Below, in pieces: positions 42,207 to 55,300 of a stretch of 64,000 nt of DNA; positions within the stretch are counted from its first letter, which is position 1, and each line of letters starts with the position of its first letter. The notes beneath the pieces were generated by a model. That model was not told the DNA's origin. It worked only from the letters and a program-made list of their open reading frames with translations, and made no database searches. Position numbers and translations under genes: made by a program. The DNA comes from Allodiplogaster sudhausi (taxonomy: Eukaryota; Nematoda; Chromadorea; Rhabditida; Diplogasteridae), in the NCBI GenBank assembly GCA_945643635.1, contig CALZFC010000001.1, positions 6,136,001-6,200,000 on the forward strand, written 5' to 3'.

Positions 42207-44449
42207 TTAAAAAAAATTAAATGAAAGTGACTTAATATGTTTAAATAAAATGACAGACCTGTAGTCCTTGACAACGATGAGCACGACAAGGCCGTCAATG
42301 CAGGGAAAGATGGGAAAGAACATGGAGATGAAGCCCGGAGGGATATCGACGGTCACGCCGACAAAAGGCAGGAAGAATGCAGAGGCCTCGGGCGCGTAAA
42401 TGCACACGATCGGTGTGGTAATCTATGAATTTTGCGAAGAATCGATTTGGCGGCAGTTTGAAACAAGATTTATGCTGCCTTTTAAATATCTAATTTCGCT
42501 GAGCGTCCAAGAGTGGTGGACTAAAGGAGGAGATCTCATCCCTATACGAAAGCTTGCCGTTGACGTATAGTTATTTGTGTTTGTTTTTGATTAATTTTTG
42601 TGAGCAATCGAAAAAAACAAATATGTCAAAATACACTTTTGTGGCTTCTTCACCTTTTGTGAATGACACAAACCTGCATAACAAGCGCAAGAAAGAGCTG
42701 AAGCTGAACGTTGGCCACCTTCAAAGAGTTCGTGTCAGTGCGCACCTAAAAGTAAGATAAGAATCAATTTCGACAACCTGGCAATTTCTCGTTGCTACTT
42801 TTGGTATGAACGATCGCTTTAAGGTGTTAGTTGGTGTATGGCGAATCAATAAAATGTTTTGTAATCTAGCGGTCTGTTTAATGCAATTTGCACGCCGTAT
42901 CCCTGTCAAATTTCTCAGGGAAAAGAGCGCGAATTCAAACGTGTCATTTAAATTTCCTGCAAACGCACCTGCTTGATTCCGTGGATGATAAAGTGCGAAA
43001 AGATGACGACGGCGCCGAGTGGAACGCCCATCATCAGCATCAGCAAAGTCGAGATGGCCATCCTTGCCGGCTCGGCCATTCCACTATTCTTAAAAGGAGC
43101 AGAACTTTTTTGTGCTCGTCTGCCTAATAATGGTCGAGTTATCTTTTTGAGAGAAGTGGCTTCAAGATTCTGAAAATTCCTGATAAATTACGGCTGAGTT
43201 CTGCGTTCGTTCCTAACCGAGTTGTACACGTAGGCCGTATCATTATACCACGGGTAGTACGGCTCGAAGACAAGGACTTTCATGTTTGCATGCTCCTCAG
43301 GCGATGGTCCGAGGCCAACGCTGATGAGGTAGCTTGAGCTCGCCCAGCAAGCAAAGTGAAAGTTGCCCAGGACGACAAAGGTCGCTCGACACTCGAGATA
43401 GGGACGGAAATGGGGTCTGGAAAGTCAGCGACTAGAGCTTGCTTTAGATTTCGGATGGATTTTTTGACTTCAGAAACAGCAACTGAACCTGCTAACAGCT
43501 ACATATGTTGGTAAATAAATGATGCGCCTAATACTTCAGAGACTTTTGTATGTATTGCATACAAAAGTTTTCCAGATAATAGACGGTCGAAACTGTAGGA
43601 TATTTATAGAAGTATTTGGCAAAATGTTTGTATTGTTGTAATGACAAATAAATAACTTGAGCTGACTTGCAGAGCATGACGTAGCGGTAAAGGAAGCAGT
43701 AAGAGAGCAGCAGAATGGTGACAGTATGAGTCCCACTGTAGAGCCCGTTGCTCCAGCTGATTTCACATCTTTTCTATTAATATGTCAATATTAATATGCT
43801 TCCTCATATTCTTTTTGGTAGAGACCCCGAGAGAGATGGAAGTAGAAAAGTGAGATTATACTAACCATAAGCACGAAAAGCTATTGAACTCTAACCATAT
43901 AATTTTTGGAAGTCATTAGAATGTTCTCAATTGATAGCTTTTTTTTTCGAAACAAACCTACTACGAGCGACTCCGGGCATAAACAAGAAAAAGTCGCCTT
44001 TGATCATTCCAGCTACCTGAAAAGAAATATTTTATTGTTTTTGTTTCTCGACATAAATCAATTATGTGTGCGTTAAACGAGCACTAACCTTAACCGTTAT
44101 CCATTTGAATTTTTCTGAGAATGGTAGTAGTGTCTCTATAAATCATATGTGTGTATGCAATCCTTGTATTATGCAAAAGAGGTCGAATTAAAGAGTGAGT
44201 TTTTGACTCCTTTAATTGGAGATTCTTTGAACTGACTGGACGGAAAATGGCGCAGAAAATGGTGAAGAAAATGTCGTGGACAGCGAAGGCGATAATGTAG
44301 TACTTGTACTTGCCAATGTGGACGCTGGTCGATGCCATGGAAAGGAAGAGAACGACGCTGTTGGCGACAAGAGCAGTTACTGGAAAGATAATTTCAAAAA
44401 ATATTGTGCAAATTTCGAAATCATCTTGATTAATCAATTTCGAACTCAT
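42207..44449 (-). CDS. Seven-transmembrane nematode chemoreceptor-type GPCR
   Basis: Seven exons with consistent phases: 44449-44237, 44016-43958, 43768-43667, 43416-43218, 43088-42969, 42745-42674 and 42422-42207, giving 326 aa, the normal size for these receptors. Hydrophobic segments: IFFEIIFPVTALVANSVVLF (TM1), YYIIAFAVHDIFFTIFCAIF (TM2), VTILLLSYCFLYRYVMLC with the RY box (TM3), ATFVVLGNFHFACWASSSYL (TM4), MLMMGVPLGAVVIFSHFII (TM5), VQLQLFLALVMQ (TM6), then FISMFFPIFPCIDGLVVLIV followed by KDYR (TM7). The P-IDGL..KDYR ending is typical of the Str/Srd/Sri-like chemosensory families; I cannot choose between them. The last exon is read through to TAA; a GT after KDYR (42258) leaves room for another exon. 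Confidence 0.8.
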
Positions 44450-45105
44450 CTTAAATACCCTTACTATCGGTTAAAAGAAAATCCGACTTGAAATTACGTT
44501 GCCTTTTCATAAACCTTAGAATTAAAGCTCATTTAATGTTTCTCCATCATCAAGCTGGAAACAACAAGGATGTGGAGGGAACAAAAGAGTGGTGCCTGAG
44601 ATTTCGTCGATGAGCTTTTAGCATATGAATTATTTGGTAAAGATTTGAGTTTTCGTCAAATAATGATGTATTATAAAAGTGCCATCGAGCGGCACAGGAA
44701 GGAGTTGAACTGGCTTCTCGCCTATGCTCGTCCATTCGACGACGCTGATGACCGTTCGTGCATCTTCGGAGATGTCCATTGGAGTCATTGCCTTCTGTGC
44801 GTCGTGCTGTGACAGTATCAAAGACGCAACGGGGTAACTAATACACAGTATATTTAGGATCCGAAAGAATGCGAGTATTCTGTCTCAAGGCAACTCCTAG
44901 ACATGATTGTGAGCTCTGAAGAGCTTTACGTAACGAATGAGTGGGCGTTGCCGAGGCTATCTAACAATAAGATACAACCAGTGGTGTTTCCATTTATAAT
45001 CTCTTCGTAATCCGACGTATGATAAACATGCGTAATTTGTATAGTATTAAATGTGATGTATGTTTGAGTGGATTTGTCTGGATTTAGACATTAAACTACA
45101 TTTAT
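44450..45105. other. Intergenic
   Basis: Minus-strand open stretches at 44550-44821 have no recognisable family and may be chance. Nothing is supported. Confidence 0.45.
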
Positions 45106-45432
45106 ATGTACATGAAGAAAATGTCTATGACTCTGTCTAACAACTTCACTGCTAAATCTTTCAAGAATGCAGTAGATAAAAAAGAGATTATCTCCGATAC
45201 CAATCTTCCAGACGCATTGTTGATTCATCGTGAATTAGGTGGAGGAATCGGATTTGGCATGGGTCTTCACATCTTACGATACGCATCTAATTCTGAGATA
45301 AAAATGACAATACGTAATCCTGTCATCAAAACAAGTTTATTCATGAAAGAATCCCATGTTTTGCAGAATGCTTTCGGACTAACGAAGAGATATCCAGCTG
45401 CAAAATTCAACAGAGGAAACTTCCTGGTTTAA
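45106..45432 (+). CDS. Hypothetical protein, 108 aa
   Basis: A single open frame starts MYMKKMSMTLSNNFTAKSFK and includes LPDALLIHRELGGGIGFGMG, ending NRGNFLV before TAA. I recognise no family. No splice borders or neighbours support it, and the amino-acid mix is plausible but not decisive. It could be an exon of a larger gene, or chance. Confidence 0.25.
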   Translation: MYMKKMSMTLSNNFTAKSFKNAVDKKEIISDTNLPDALLIHRELGGGIGFGMGLHILRYASNSEIKMTIRNPVIKTSLFMKESHVLQNAFGLTKRYPAAKFNRGNFLV

Positions 45433-45758
45433 CTCTATGAAATGAACAAAATATATGTATGACGAAAACGAATGTCAACTCAGACAACAATGACTTGCTC
45501 TTCTAAAGAAAATGTTTTGACACATTTCGTTCACCAACACCGCTCAGCTGTCTTGAATAATATTATTAATGTTATTAATAATATTAACTATAAACATTAG
45601 CAATGTTAATAGTATGAATAATGAATATTAATAAGACGCCGAGACGCATATTTGTGCTGTTTTCTTTTACATTTATTAGCATATCGCATCGCTAAACATA
45701 AATAATTCAAAATCTCGAAAAAATAATTTGGAAATTGAAGATAATTATTTTTTATAAT

Positions 45759-45798
45759 TTTTAGCTTGGATCCTGGCATCAAGATCCAAGCTAAAAAT
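45759..45798. repeat. 15-bp-arm hairpin
   Basis: TTTTTAGCTTGGATC and GATCCAAGCTAAAAA are perfect reverse complements around CTGGCATCAA. Confidence 0.85.
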
Positions 45799-46390
45799 GG
45801 CAACACCCCCTCACAACAGTAACCTCGAAGCTTTCTTAAACAATAGTTGAAAAAAGGTGAATTTATCTTTCTCTCGCAGTGTGTGTGCGAATTAGGTTCG
45901 ATAACAAGTCTTTATGTACATAATACTAAGAATTCCGCGTAAACTTGGAAGGAAAAAAACAATGCAAGAACTGAAAACATGGCTTGAAAAATTTCTACTG
46001 AGGGCTCACAAATTGAGAAGTGTATTAATATTTTAATCTGACAATGTGTAAGTTTTCAATTAAAACCACAAAACATTACGACACCTGGTTAGATCCGATG
46101 GACGCATTGAACTCATAATATGGGAGTGAGGAGAATCGTTAAACTAATTCAAAATTACACATTTGAAATCTAAACATATTTGTGAGTGAGAATGTTCAAG
46201 AGCAACGAAAACAACATGTCTAGTTGACGTACACTTCTGCCTACTGACAATGAGAGTTTACTGTACGATTGGCTTCTTAGGGATTGTTCTCCTGGCACGG
46301 CGATGTCGTCTTTCAAGTATCGCGCACTAAAATGCATCAAAACAAAGACCTCATATTATCCTCTGGGTACAATGACCTTAACACACTTAC

Positions 46391-49300
46391 CAGACGAATC
46401 TGATCTTGTTGTGCTTCGTCTCTTTGCTTTTCTTCAACGAGCATGAACTCTTGGCCCAGCATTTGCTCCAGCTCGGCAATTCGCTCAAGATAACGTTTGT
46501 TGGCGGGCGCTGGACGAAAAAAGACCTGAATATAACAGTCTCTCTCTCCTTCATTCAATCTTTCTTTCTCTCTTACTTAGCTTCGTTCGTATACTCTGCT
46601 TCTCAATCTCATTTTCTCTTGTAGTGTACTTCTCTCTCTCTCAGCTCTCTGTGTCTCTGTCTGCTTCTCGATCTACACACAGAAAACGATGTGACACGGG
46701 ATGTCACAATTTGATGTCACAATAATGTACCGATTTTACTTCGGTACATATGTGTTCCACCCCATGTCACAATTTATGTTCCAAAAAATTGTGACCTCCA
46801 GTGAAACAGAAATGTGACGCGCCATGTCACAATTTTCGAGCGGTGGAGGGCAGCGTATCCCAGCAAAAATGTGACATTGCATGTCACAATTAGGCGGCAG
46901 CACATAAATTGTGACATGCTCCCACCGTTAGCTCCGCCCCTTTTGCTCTCCCTCCCCCTTCATCCATTCTTCGAATTAGTGATTCATTTACTATTATGCA
47001 TGCCACTGGCATTTAATAACAAGAAGAATTATTCATTAAGTTAGTGAGACCTTCAAAAGATTACAGTAACAACTCAACACATTCACAAGGAAACAGTAAC
47101 AACTAACACACTTACAAGATAACCGCGCCGAGTTAAATGAATTTGGGCTACTTAATCATGATAAAATTGAGTTACTGGTCATAAAACGACAAGAATTAAT
47201 ACATTCTGTAAAGACTGTTTTTCTTAGAAGGATATGTCTATGTTACCAGTTACTTTCTGAATGAATCTTGGAAATAAAAATTCGATAGTTCTAAAATGAA
47301 AGAAACGTATAGCATGAAAGCAAGTTAAAAAATGAAACAATCTTTTACTAAGATGAAAGAATGTTCTCAAGTGAAATAAACTCAAGTAAAAGAAAATTTT
47401 CAGATGTAAGAGTCAACAAAAAAATGTGATCTAATGAGATCAGACTGGCCTCTATTCGGCCATAATGGCCTCCAACTTGCGGTAGATGAGCCCTGCATCT
47501 CTTGACATGGGCTCCGGAATGCCGAGCAGATTCGCAAGAAGGGACAGCTCTTGTTTCACTTCGTGTGGGTACTCGAGGTCGAACAACCAGAAGCAAGCGA
47601 GGTAGGAGAGAAGCGCATGGGCAAGGTCTCCAGAAACCTGCAGCATGCGTATTATAAAGCAGGTAAAAAATAAATAAAAAAGCTATGAGTATAAGAATTT
47701 TTTTTAATTTGTTAAAATTAAATTTTTTTAATTTGTTAAAATTACATTTCAACTTTTTTTTTTAACAAAACATGACTGACGGTTACATCGACTCCCTCAA
47801 GAGCGATGATGAACTTGGCAGAGACATCACCGTATGCGACTATCACCGGCTGCCGGATGCCCTCATTCTTGAGTTGATCAAGAGCCGACGACGCAGAATG
47901 ATGTGCCTAAGCAGCATAGTTTACACTCCTCTCGCTGTATCGTCTCTCTTTCTCGCTCCTTTTCACTCACAAGATAAGAAAAAGGCAACAGGAAACTAAT
48001 GTCACTTAACTTATAAGCAATAGGTAGATATTGATTGGGAATTTGAATTGTAATAAATAACGGACCAGGAAGCGATTGTAGACGAACTTGACACGAGATG
48101 GCTTCTTCTTTTTGTCTGTATGCTCGAACAGTGCCAGCATGTTGAGTAAGAACTCGAATGTAGCGAAATCTGAGGCATACAATTATTCTCTTTTTAACAG
48201 TTCGATGAATAGTTTGGAAATACAATTGAACCTGGGTTACAAAGATAAATACTTAGTACACATGGATGCATTTTTTTCGATAACTCAAAACTTTATAAGG
48301 TTGAGAATACCGAACCATTTGTTCCAGGCGGGAAGGCGTTCGCTTCAACAAGAGATCTTCTCTTCGCTTCGGATATTACGCGCAGGGCACGCTGAGACAT
48401 TGCCGGCGCAATCTTCTCTTGCAATCTCCGTGGAAAGTCTCCCGCGGAAGCGCACTTTGACGCGATGAAGTCATCGACAATCTGCAAGCAAATTCAAAAG
48501 TATATTTGTCTAATGTGAATTCCAAAAATTTTGTTCTAAACTCAAGCCATAGAGCAAGAAATAACTCATGTAAGTATAGACAAATTATTTAAATGTAAAA
48601 CAAAATCCGACAAATAAAAAATCACATACGTAACGGGACTGCGCGTAGAAGGAGTAACGTGTCATTGTTGCTCGCGGAGGATTGTTCTGGCAAAAGCGTA
48701 TACGACAGTTTCTAAAAAAAATTATATATCGCCATTTGTGAGAGAGCTGCTACTAGTAGTAGAATTTTACATTTTAATCTAAAGACTCTCTTATATATGA
48801 CAAAATGAAATATCTGTATAACTTTAAAGACTCGAGAGACAAAAACCTCTTCTGCTTAAGGAGTTCGAGGTGCTCGACAGAGCCGTGTATCAAGTTGTTA
48901 ATTCGCTTAAACAAAAGGTTTTGTAATGCCTTTAATTTTCAAAATATAACAGTATCTTGTAGAGCTTTAACTGACATTTAAATGATCGTCAGTTTCTCTC
49001 TCCTCCTCGTTATCCGAAGAAGCAAGCCACTCTCGGCTGCCTGCTTTCTTCTTGTACTCTCTGATGGGCTGTGATAGCAAGCTTCTTTTTCCAAGAAGAG
49101 ATCTGACCCGCCTAACGCGGCATTCGACAAGTCCCTTGTGGCTGTCGATGAAGGCATCCTGAAATGCTTTCTGTAGTTACATCAGAGAAAATTCAGGTAA
49201 CTAGCAATGCGTTATCGAGTCTTTCAAATTTCATAATGATCTTCATTCAGTTAAAAACTGTTGTGTAGAAAAAAAGGTTGCTAACTATAGAACAGTTGGG

Positions 49301-52300
49301 GTATCCTGCGAATAGATGCGTAACGAAGCTCCGCGTCTCTTTCGGGGATGGTTTTTCTCTGCTAAAAAAGTGCGGTAAAATATCAGTTGTTCAAGAGTTG
49401 AAAACTAGCGTGTCAGCGTATGTCAGCAGAAAGTCGGCGATCCTTCTCGTAAGCAGGCAGCGGCCAACCCTGTCGTCCGAAATGTCATACGACGGGTCAT
49501 CTTGTAGCCTCTTGAGGAATGGAGCTCCTTGCTTGCCAACCAATAACTTCTCAAAGCTGCATTTCAAAAGGCGCTGGTTCAGACGATGGTAGAAGGGGTC
49601 TTAAACGCATACGTTTACTTGTTTAAAAGGAAAATTAATTAGAAATCTGCTTGCGCCGAGTTTTGCTTGCATACTAAAGGATACAACAGACAAAAGTGCA
49701 GTTTACTAAACAGAAATTTAAAGGCCTGCCTGTGTACATCGTCCGATCTGGAACTGCCGAGGGAGTTCTGACCAACGGTGACTCCGAGCGAACTTGAGGT
49801 GTCGAGGGATGAGAAATCGCTAAGTAAATTAAATGAATTACTAGCTGCGCTTACAATCTGAGTATGATTTACCTCCAAGCTCTTCAAGATCGCGATCTTT
49901 GTCGACTTCTCTCTCACAAGGGTTAGCATCTTCAACATCAACTGAAAATTCATGAATCTAAGATATGAGCATTCATTTTAGTATAACCTTGCTCCGCTCG
50001 AGTATCATCAGGAAAAACTGCGTTTTTCTCCCACGAGAGCGCAGTCGGATTGGTTGGCGAAAGGGACTCATTTTTTGCCAGGAATGTGGAAGAAATCGAG
50101 AGGGATAGCTCCTGGCTGTTCATCGTAGTCGAAGTTGCCGGACTCTGAGAAGTGATCCACGTAAAAATATACTCATTTAGAGAGATAGGCAATCGGTAAA
50201 CCTCGAGTAAGCTTCCTGTTGCTATGTAATGTGCGTGTGGCGCCGCAACAACTTGAGAGGGGTGAACGTCTATCATACGCTGAGGAGTGTTGAGCTGCAG
50301 CCTGACATTTGTCAGAGGGGAGCCAGTCCGTGTACTCACATATTGCTTGACTTGTGCAATGGTCTCGAAGTAGCAGTCCTCTTCGCCCAAACACTCGGGC
50401 TCAGGAGCACCCGCTTCCAACAGAATGGTTAGACGCATTGGGTCTAACGCTAAAGATCACACTAACTAGGAAATAAATCATGCAAATGATCACATATTCG
50501 TGAGCCGTCGTAAATAACGGGATAAATTGAAATATTGATCTTCAGATCAAAGTATTTGTTTATTGCTAAGAGAAAATAACGAAAATATTCTAGCAGTGGC
50601 AGAGGGCGTGTCTTGGCATGAAAGCGGTCTCATTTCCCTCGGGGTAGCCGTCAAGAGGCAGTGGATCAAAAAGTTCCTTGAAAAAGACAGTTGTGATCGC
50701 TCCAGATGCGGTGAAGAAGCAACATTGTCTGCTGTCATCAAATCGAGCGGGATGTCCGATCTTTGCAACGATCTTCCATGTTTGTTCCGTGAATGCGAAG
50801 CAATCGATCTGGGCAGGAACAAAGCTGCTACTCTTGTTCAGCAAAACGATGTCTCCCGACTTGTAGAGTGTCCCGTGATGCTGGAGTAGGAGAGTGCACT
50901 TCACCCGTCGTTCCTTCAGAACTGCCCGTGCGAGCGCTGACACTTGATGTTGCTCGATTCCTTTTCCGGGAACGAATTCCACCTCCTTCTGAAGACGTAG
51001 TGCCCAAAGAGTGCGCTGGATGTGAGTTGCGAACGTGCACGGCAGACACGTGAAGTTCCTTGTAATGTAGGACCGTCGCTTGACGTACGCATTCAGTTGC
51101 TCGAATTGCAGAGTACTCAGTTGTCCAACTGGCCCTAGAGAACGAATCGCAGCTGCATAGTGCAGCAACGCGTGCGTCTTGTAGATGGGCCTGGACGAAT
51201 GGGCTGCAGCTGCGCGAGAGGGCGGAATGTCCAGAGGGACAACTCGCCAAGCAAGAGACACGTATTCCTCGGCCGTAGAACGTACCAAATCAATGTCGCC
51301 AGATGTCAACTCGAATGAGCAGAGAAGGCGACTCAACTCGGAAAAGCGCTGGAACAGAAGCCGGATCTCAGGTTCCGCAACCATTACGTCCAACGGGAAG
51401 AGAAATGGGACGAGCCGAATGAGAAATGCTGTGTCGGCTGCCTTTTGCCCGGACACAGGGTCACCTTGCGAAACATCGGCCGGGATTGGGTTGATTGTGC
51501 AGCTGCTGTCGACTCGCCCAGTAGCAAAGGCACATAACTTATCGTTGATATCCTTGAGCGGAAGTCCATTCCGAATGATGGCCCGAATGACCACTCCTAG
51601 AAGACGGCAGCTCTCGCCCTCGTACAAGTCGTGGGCGATATCACAGTAGGAATCCTCCGACACGTGGTATCCCGTAATGCCGTTGAGTGGCGAATCCCCC
51701 ATCACGCCAAAAGCAGGAGGGCCGTTCGCTTGATACCTTAAGTTATCGCTTAAATTCATCCTATCTCCGATCAACGACAAAGGAACCGACCACGCCAAAG
51801 TCCGTAATTGGCAGTCCTTCTCTAGGTGAACGGCTCCAAAGTCGCGGTAGTTGGTCAAGCAGTGACGGCAAGGGAAACCTCCGGAAAAGCACGTCTGCAT
51901 CTGGCGGACTTGGTTTAGTGCCAGGTTATCACCAAGAACCGAGTGCAGCCAAGGGTAGACGACAACGCTTCGCCCTCTCCACGACACCATGATTCCGTTT
52001 TCGTAGAGTACGTTCAACTCTACCTAAGAAGTTAAACTAATTGTTGATCTTTATTTACAACTTTTACGCTTTTTTAAAAATTTTACTTCAAATATATTAC
52101 GGCACCTTGAAGCTTTCTAGAAGAGGCTTGTAGCCATAAGCCTTGTGATCAGACCCGTACGATGTCGCGTAGAGAAACCTAAAGCATTTACTTGAAGAAC
52201 TGCTTTTTTTATTTTAGCATTTTGACACTTACTTCCATTTATGTAGACACGAAGCATGCCGTCTCAGTCCGGAAAAAGTGAAGAACATCATGGTTTGAGA

Positions 52301-55300
52301 GTGGATAGACGACGCCTTTCGTAGACCACTTCCAGGGCAAACGTCATCGAGGTATACCACAATCGGAAGTAGTGGTTTCTTCGTTCTGGAGGTAGCGTCA
52401 CGAAACCGTTGCCCGTCCAGTGGAGACAGGAAATTCCCCCTTCCGAATGGCTCCATTTCTAACACCTGAAAAGCATACAGATTCTATATACTTCAATGTA
52501 ACACAAAATAGCGATAAACCTGTTGAAATTCCACGTTCCGAAAGGCCGCTTCTATCGAATCCTTCAGTGGGACAATGTAGAACTTGCACGGTCGATCGAC
52601 ACGACTCTGCTTCCCATCCAAGTCGCGTACGGGGACAGTCATCGTCCCCATTTGTCGAGGCAAAGGTTCAATGTAGTCCTGTTCTTGTCGAAGCGCAGCC
52701 TTCCTTCTGTATGATGTAGCAACGGTGTTCAGTGTCGCCATAAACTGATCGAAATGGGAGTCGTTCATGGCTCGAACGTTCTTAGCGATACGGCGAATCA
52801 GATCCACCATTTTATCCGTTTCCGACTCTGTTATTCCAATTCGGCTTGTGGAGGTGAGGATCTCGGCTCTAATCGTTTCGCAGAAGTTGGTCGAATCATC
52901 AGCTTCGAGCGCTTCCGAGTCGTCATTCTCATCGTCCTCCTCCTCCAGCTCAGTTGCAGATATGTCGCCGTCCAACTCCTCAACATCCTCTTGAAGAGAC
53001 GAGGCATCCATGTTGCCATTGTCAGCAACATCCACATCCATTGCACCATCGCTATCGCTGCTGTCGGAATAAAGACCCCTCATCAGAGCAGGATCTGAAG
53101 AGAAGACTTGCGATGTTCAATAGTGAGGTACTGTTATTACTTGTTTAAATTACTACTCACGTTGTTGGCTCAAGTGAACCCGCCATGCTTGAAATCGTCC
53201 GAACTCAGATGAGCAAAAGCGGCAGTGATATTGATTTTCTCCAAGGTGTGACTGTTGACAATGCCGTTTTAAGTGGGCCAATGTAGGAAGCTCCTCCTCG
53301 CAGACGTCCGCTGGACAACGCATCGTTAAGATTCTAAACTGTAATTTGTTGTTTTCCTTTTTCATTAGATATTAACATTCAATGTTATCTTTCTATGTGC
53401 TCTTTCTTTCTATAGTTCTTGCAGCCTTGTATTCCTTTTTTCGTCTAAAACTTTCTTCCATAACTATATTGTTTTCTCTTAATAATGAATTTTTTTTCTG
53501 TATGAATATTCTTAAGCATATAACATGCTTAACAAATATTGGATATTGTAACGTAATTAAAAACCAACTTTGTAACAGAAAAATACAAATCACACGTTTG
53601 CATTTGTGCAATTCGTTAATTCTCAATTCGTTGTAACCAGTGGGTTGTGTTACAGTAGTTCATAGTAAACAAAAGAGTTGCCCAGAAAAAAATACTTTGT
53701 AAAAACTTTCAAATAACACTCTTACAATGGAGCGATTCGCTTATTTTCAATCAGTTGTAACTACTGGTTGGGTTACGGTAGTTTATAGTAAACATAAAGG
53801 TGCCCAGAAAAATCCACTCAAAAAACTTACTCTTTTGAATAGGAACGCAATCGCTTATTCTCAATTACTTCAAGGAATTTACTTGCACAGACACATACAG
53901 AACAGATTGGGATACGGTACCTTTAAGAAATTAAACTTGTCCAGAAATTTATCACTTTCCATTTAAAATAAATCATTGGTACGGATTCGCGAATTAATTC
54001 GCTCAAATTTCGTAAGGTTACGGTTCTGGGCAACTCTCCTGAAAATCAAGAACAGTTTCCCAGAAATGGGAGAAAATAAATACCTTTGAATATAATTTAA
54101 AAGTCAAAAGATATAAGCTTACATTCTCTAAACTTAGCGTAACTTCGCTAATCAATAGCAACTACAGCTTCGATAATTGTAATTGTAAGTCACATAAAGC
54201 ACTTACAAAAGCATCTCAAGGTTTCAAGTAACTTTTCACTTGCACCAACAGTATTCCAATACTCGATAAGTTTAAGGACGAGAGTACGGTATGTTAAATA
54301 TTTAAAAAAAATAAGTTAAATCATATCCCACCTTGCTGCAAATGTCGCACCGGAACGGCTTCCGATCAGTGTGGTTGACGGCGTGTTGTTGGAGACCTGG
54401 AAAAAACTTACATTTGGAAATATTTCAGTTCAGAATATACAATGGTAATCCTGTATAAAATGTTGAGCAAAAAAGAAGCATTAATTATTCGTCGTACCAA
54501 AATTTATTTTCTTTTTTTAAAATATACACATCGAGTTGGGTTACGGTACTTCTTAGAAAAGAAAAGAAAGAAACAAGAAAAGAACAGTTTCGCTTATTTT
54601 AAATAAGTTATACAGAGCTGGTTTGATTACGGTTTTTTTTCTGGAAAACAAAAGAAACTTGCCCAGAAATTGAATTAACTACATAACCGATAGGGTATAA
54701 AAAGGTATTGTCGATTTCACAGAATAATTCCTAATTTTGGGCATCATCCTGAGGGACAGATGGGCAGAAACAGCTAACAAACCTTGCTAATATTTAGGAT
54801 CATCGACAGTGGCTTCTATTCCCTGATAATAACAACTACAAATTTCTAACCACGTTACCCTAGAATTGAAGACTAGACAATGTATATAAACATAACGAAC
54901 CTTCGCAAGTCTGCGGCAGCTTCAGATGGCAGAAGCGCGGTCTGCGCGGAGATGCGATGTCTTCCAGCTCCGGTAGGAAGTCAGGGGAAGAGTGCGTACC
55001 GATTTTCTAAACAACGCATTATTTATATTTAAAATCTTTTGAATTGTATTATCCTGCTTTCAAAGTTAAGAAAAATAATAAACGTGGAATAGGTAATAAC
55101 AAATGAACAAGGAAAAAAAATGTTCGGAACAAACTTTTCAATGTGTGGGAAAATGAGTTTTTTGTACTCTTAAAGAACAATAAACGAACGAAACTTATTT
55201 AAAAGTCAAAGTTGTTAGACGAGTCTGAAAAGTTATCGTACCTGGACAAAAATGCAGCAGCTTAAGCGTTGAAGCTGCGCGGTGCGCGGTTGTTGGGTGG

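Noticed and set aside
46258..46324. Candidate last exon of B1 (basic frame after a TTTTAG acceptor)
   Set aside because: The open frame is in the wrong phase for the exon 3 donor; in the correct phase it stops after three codons.
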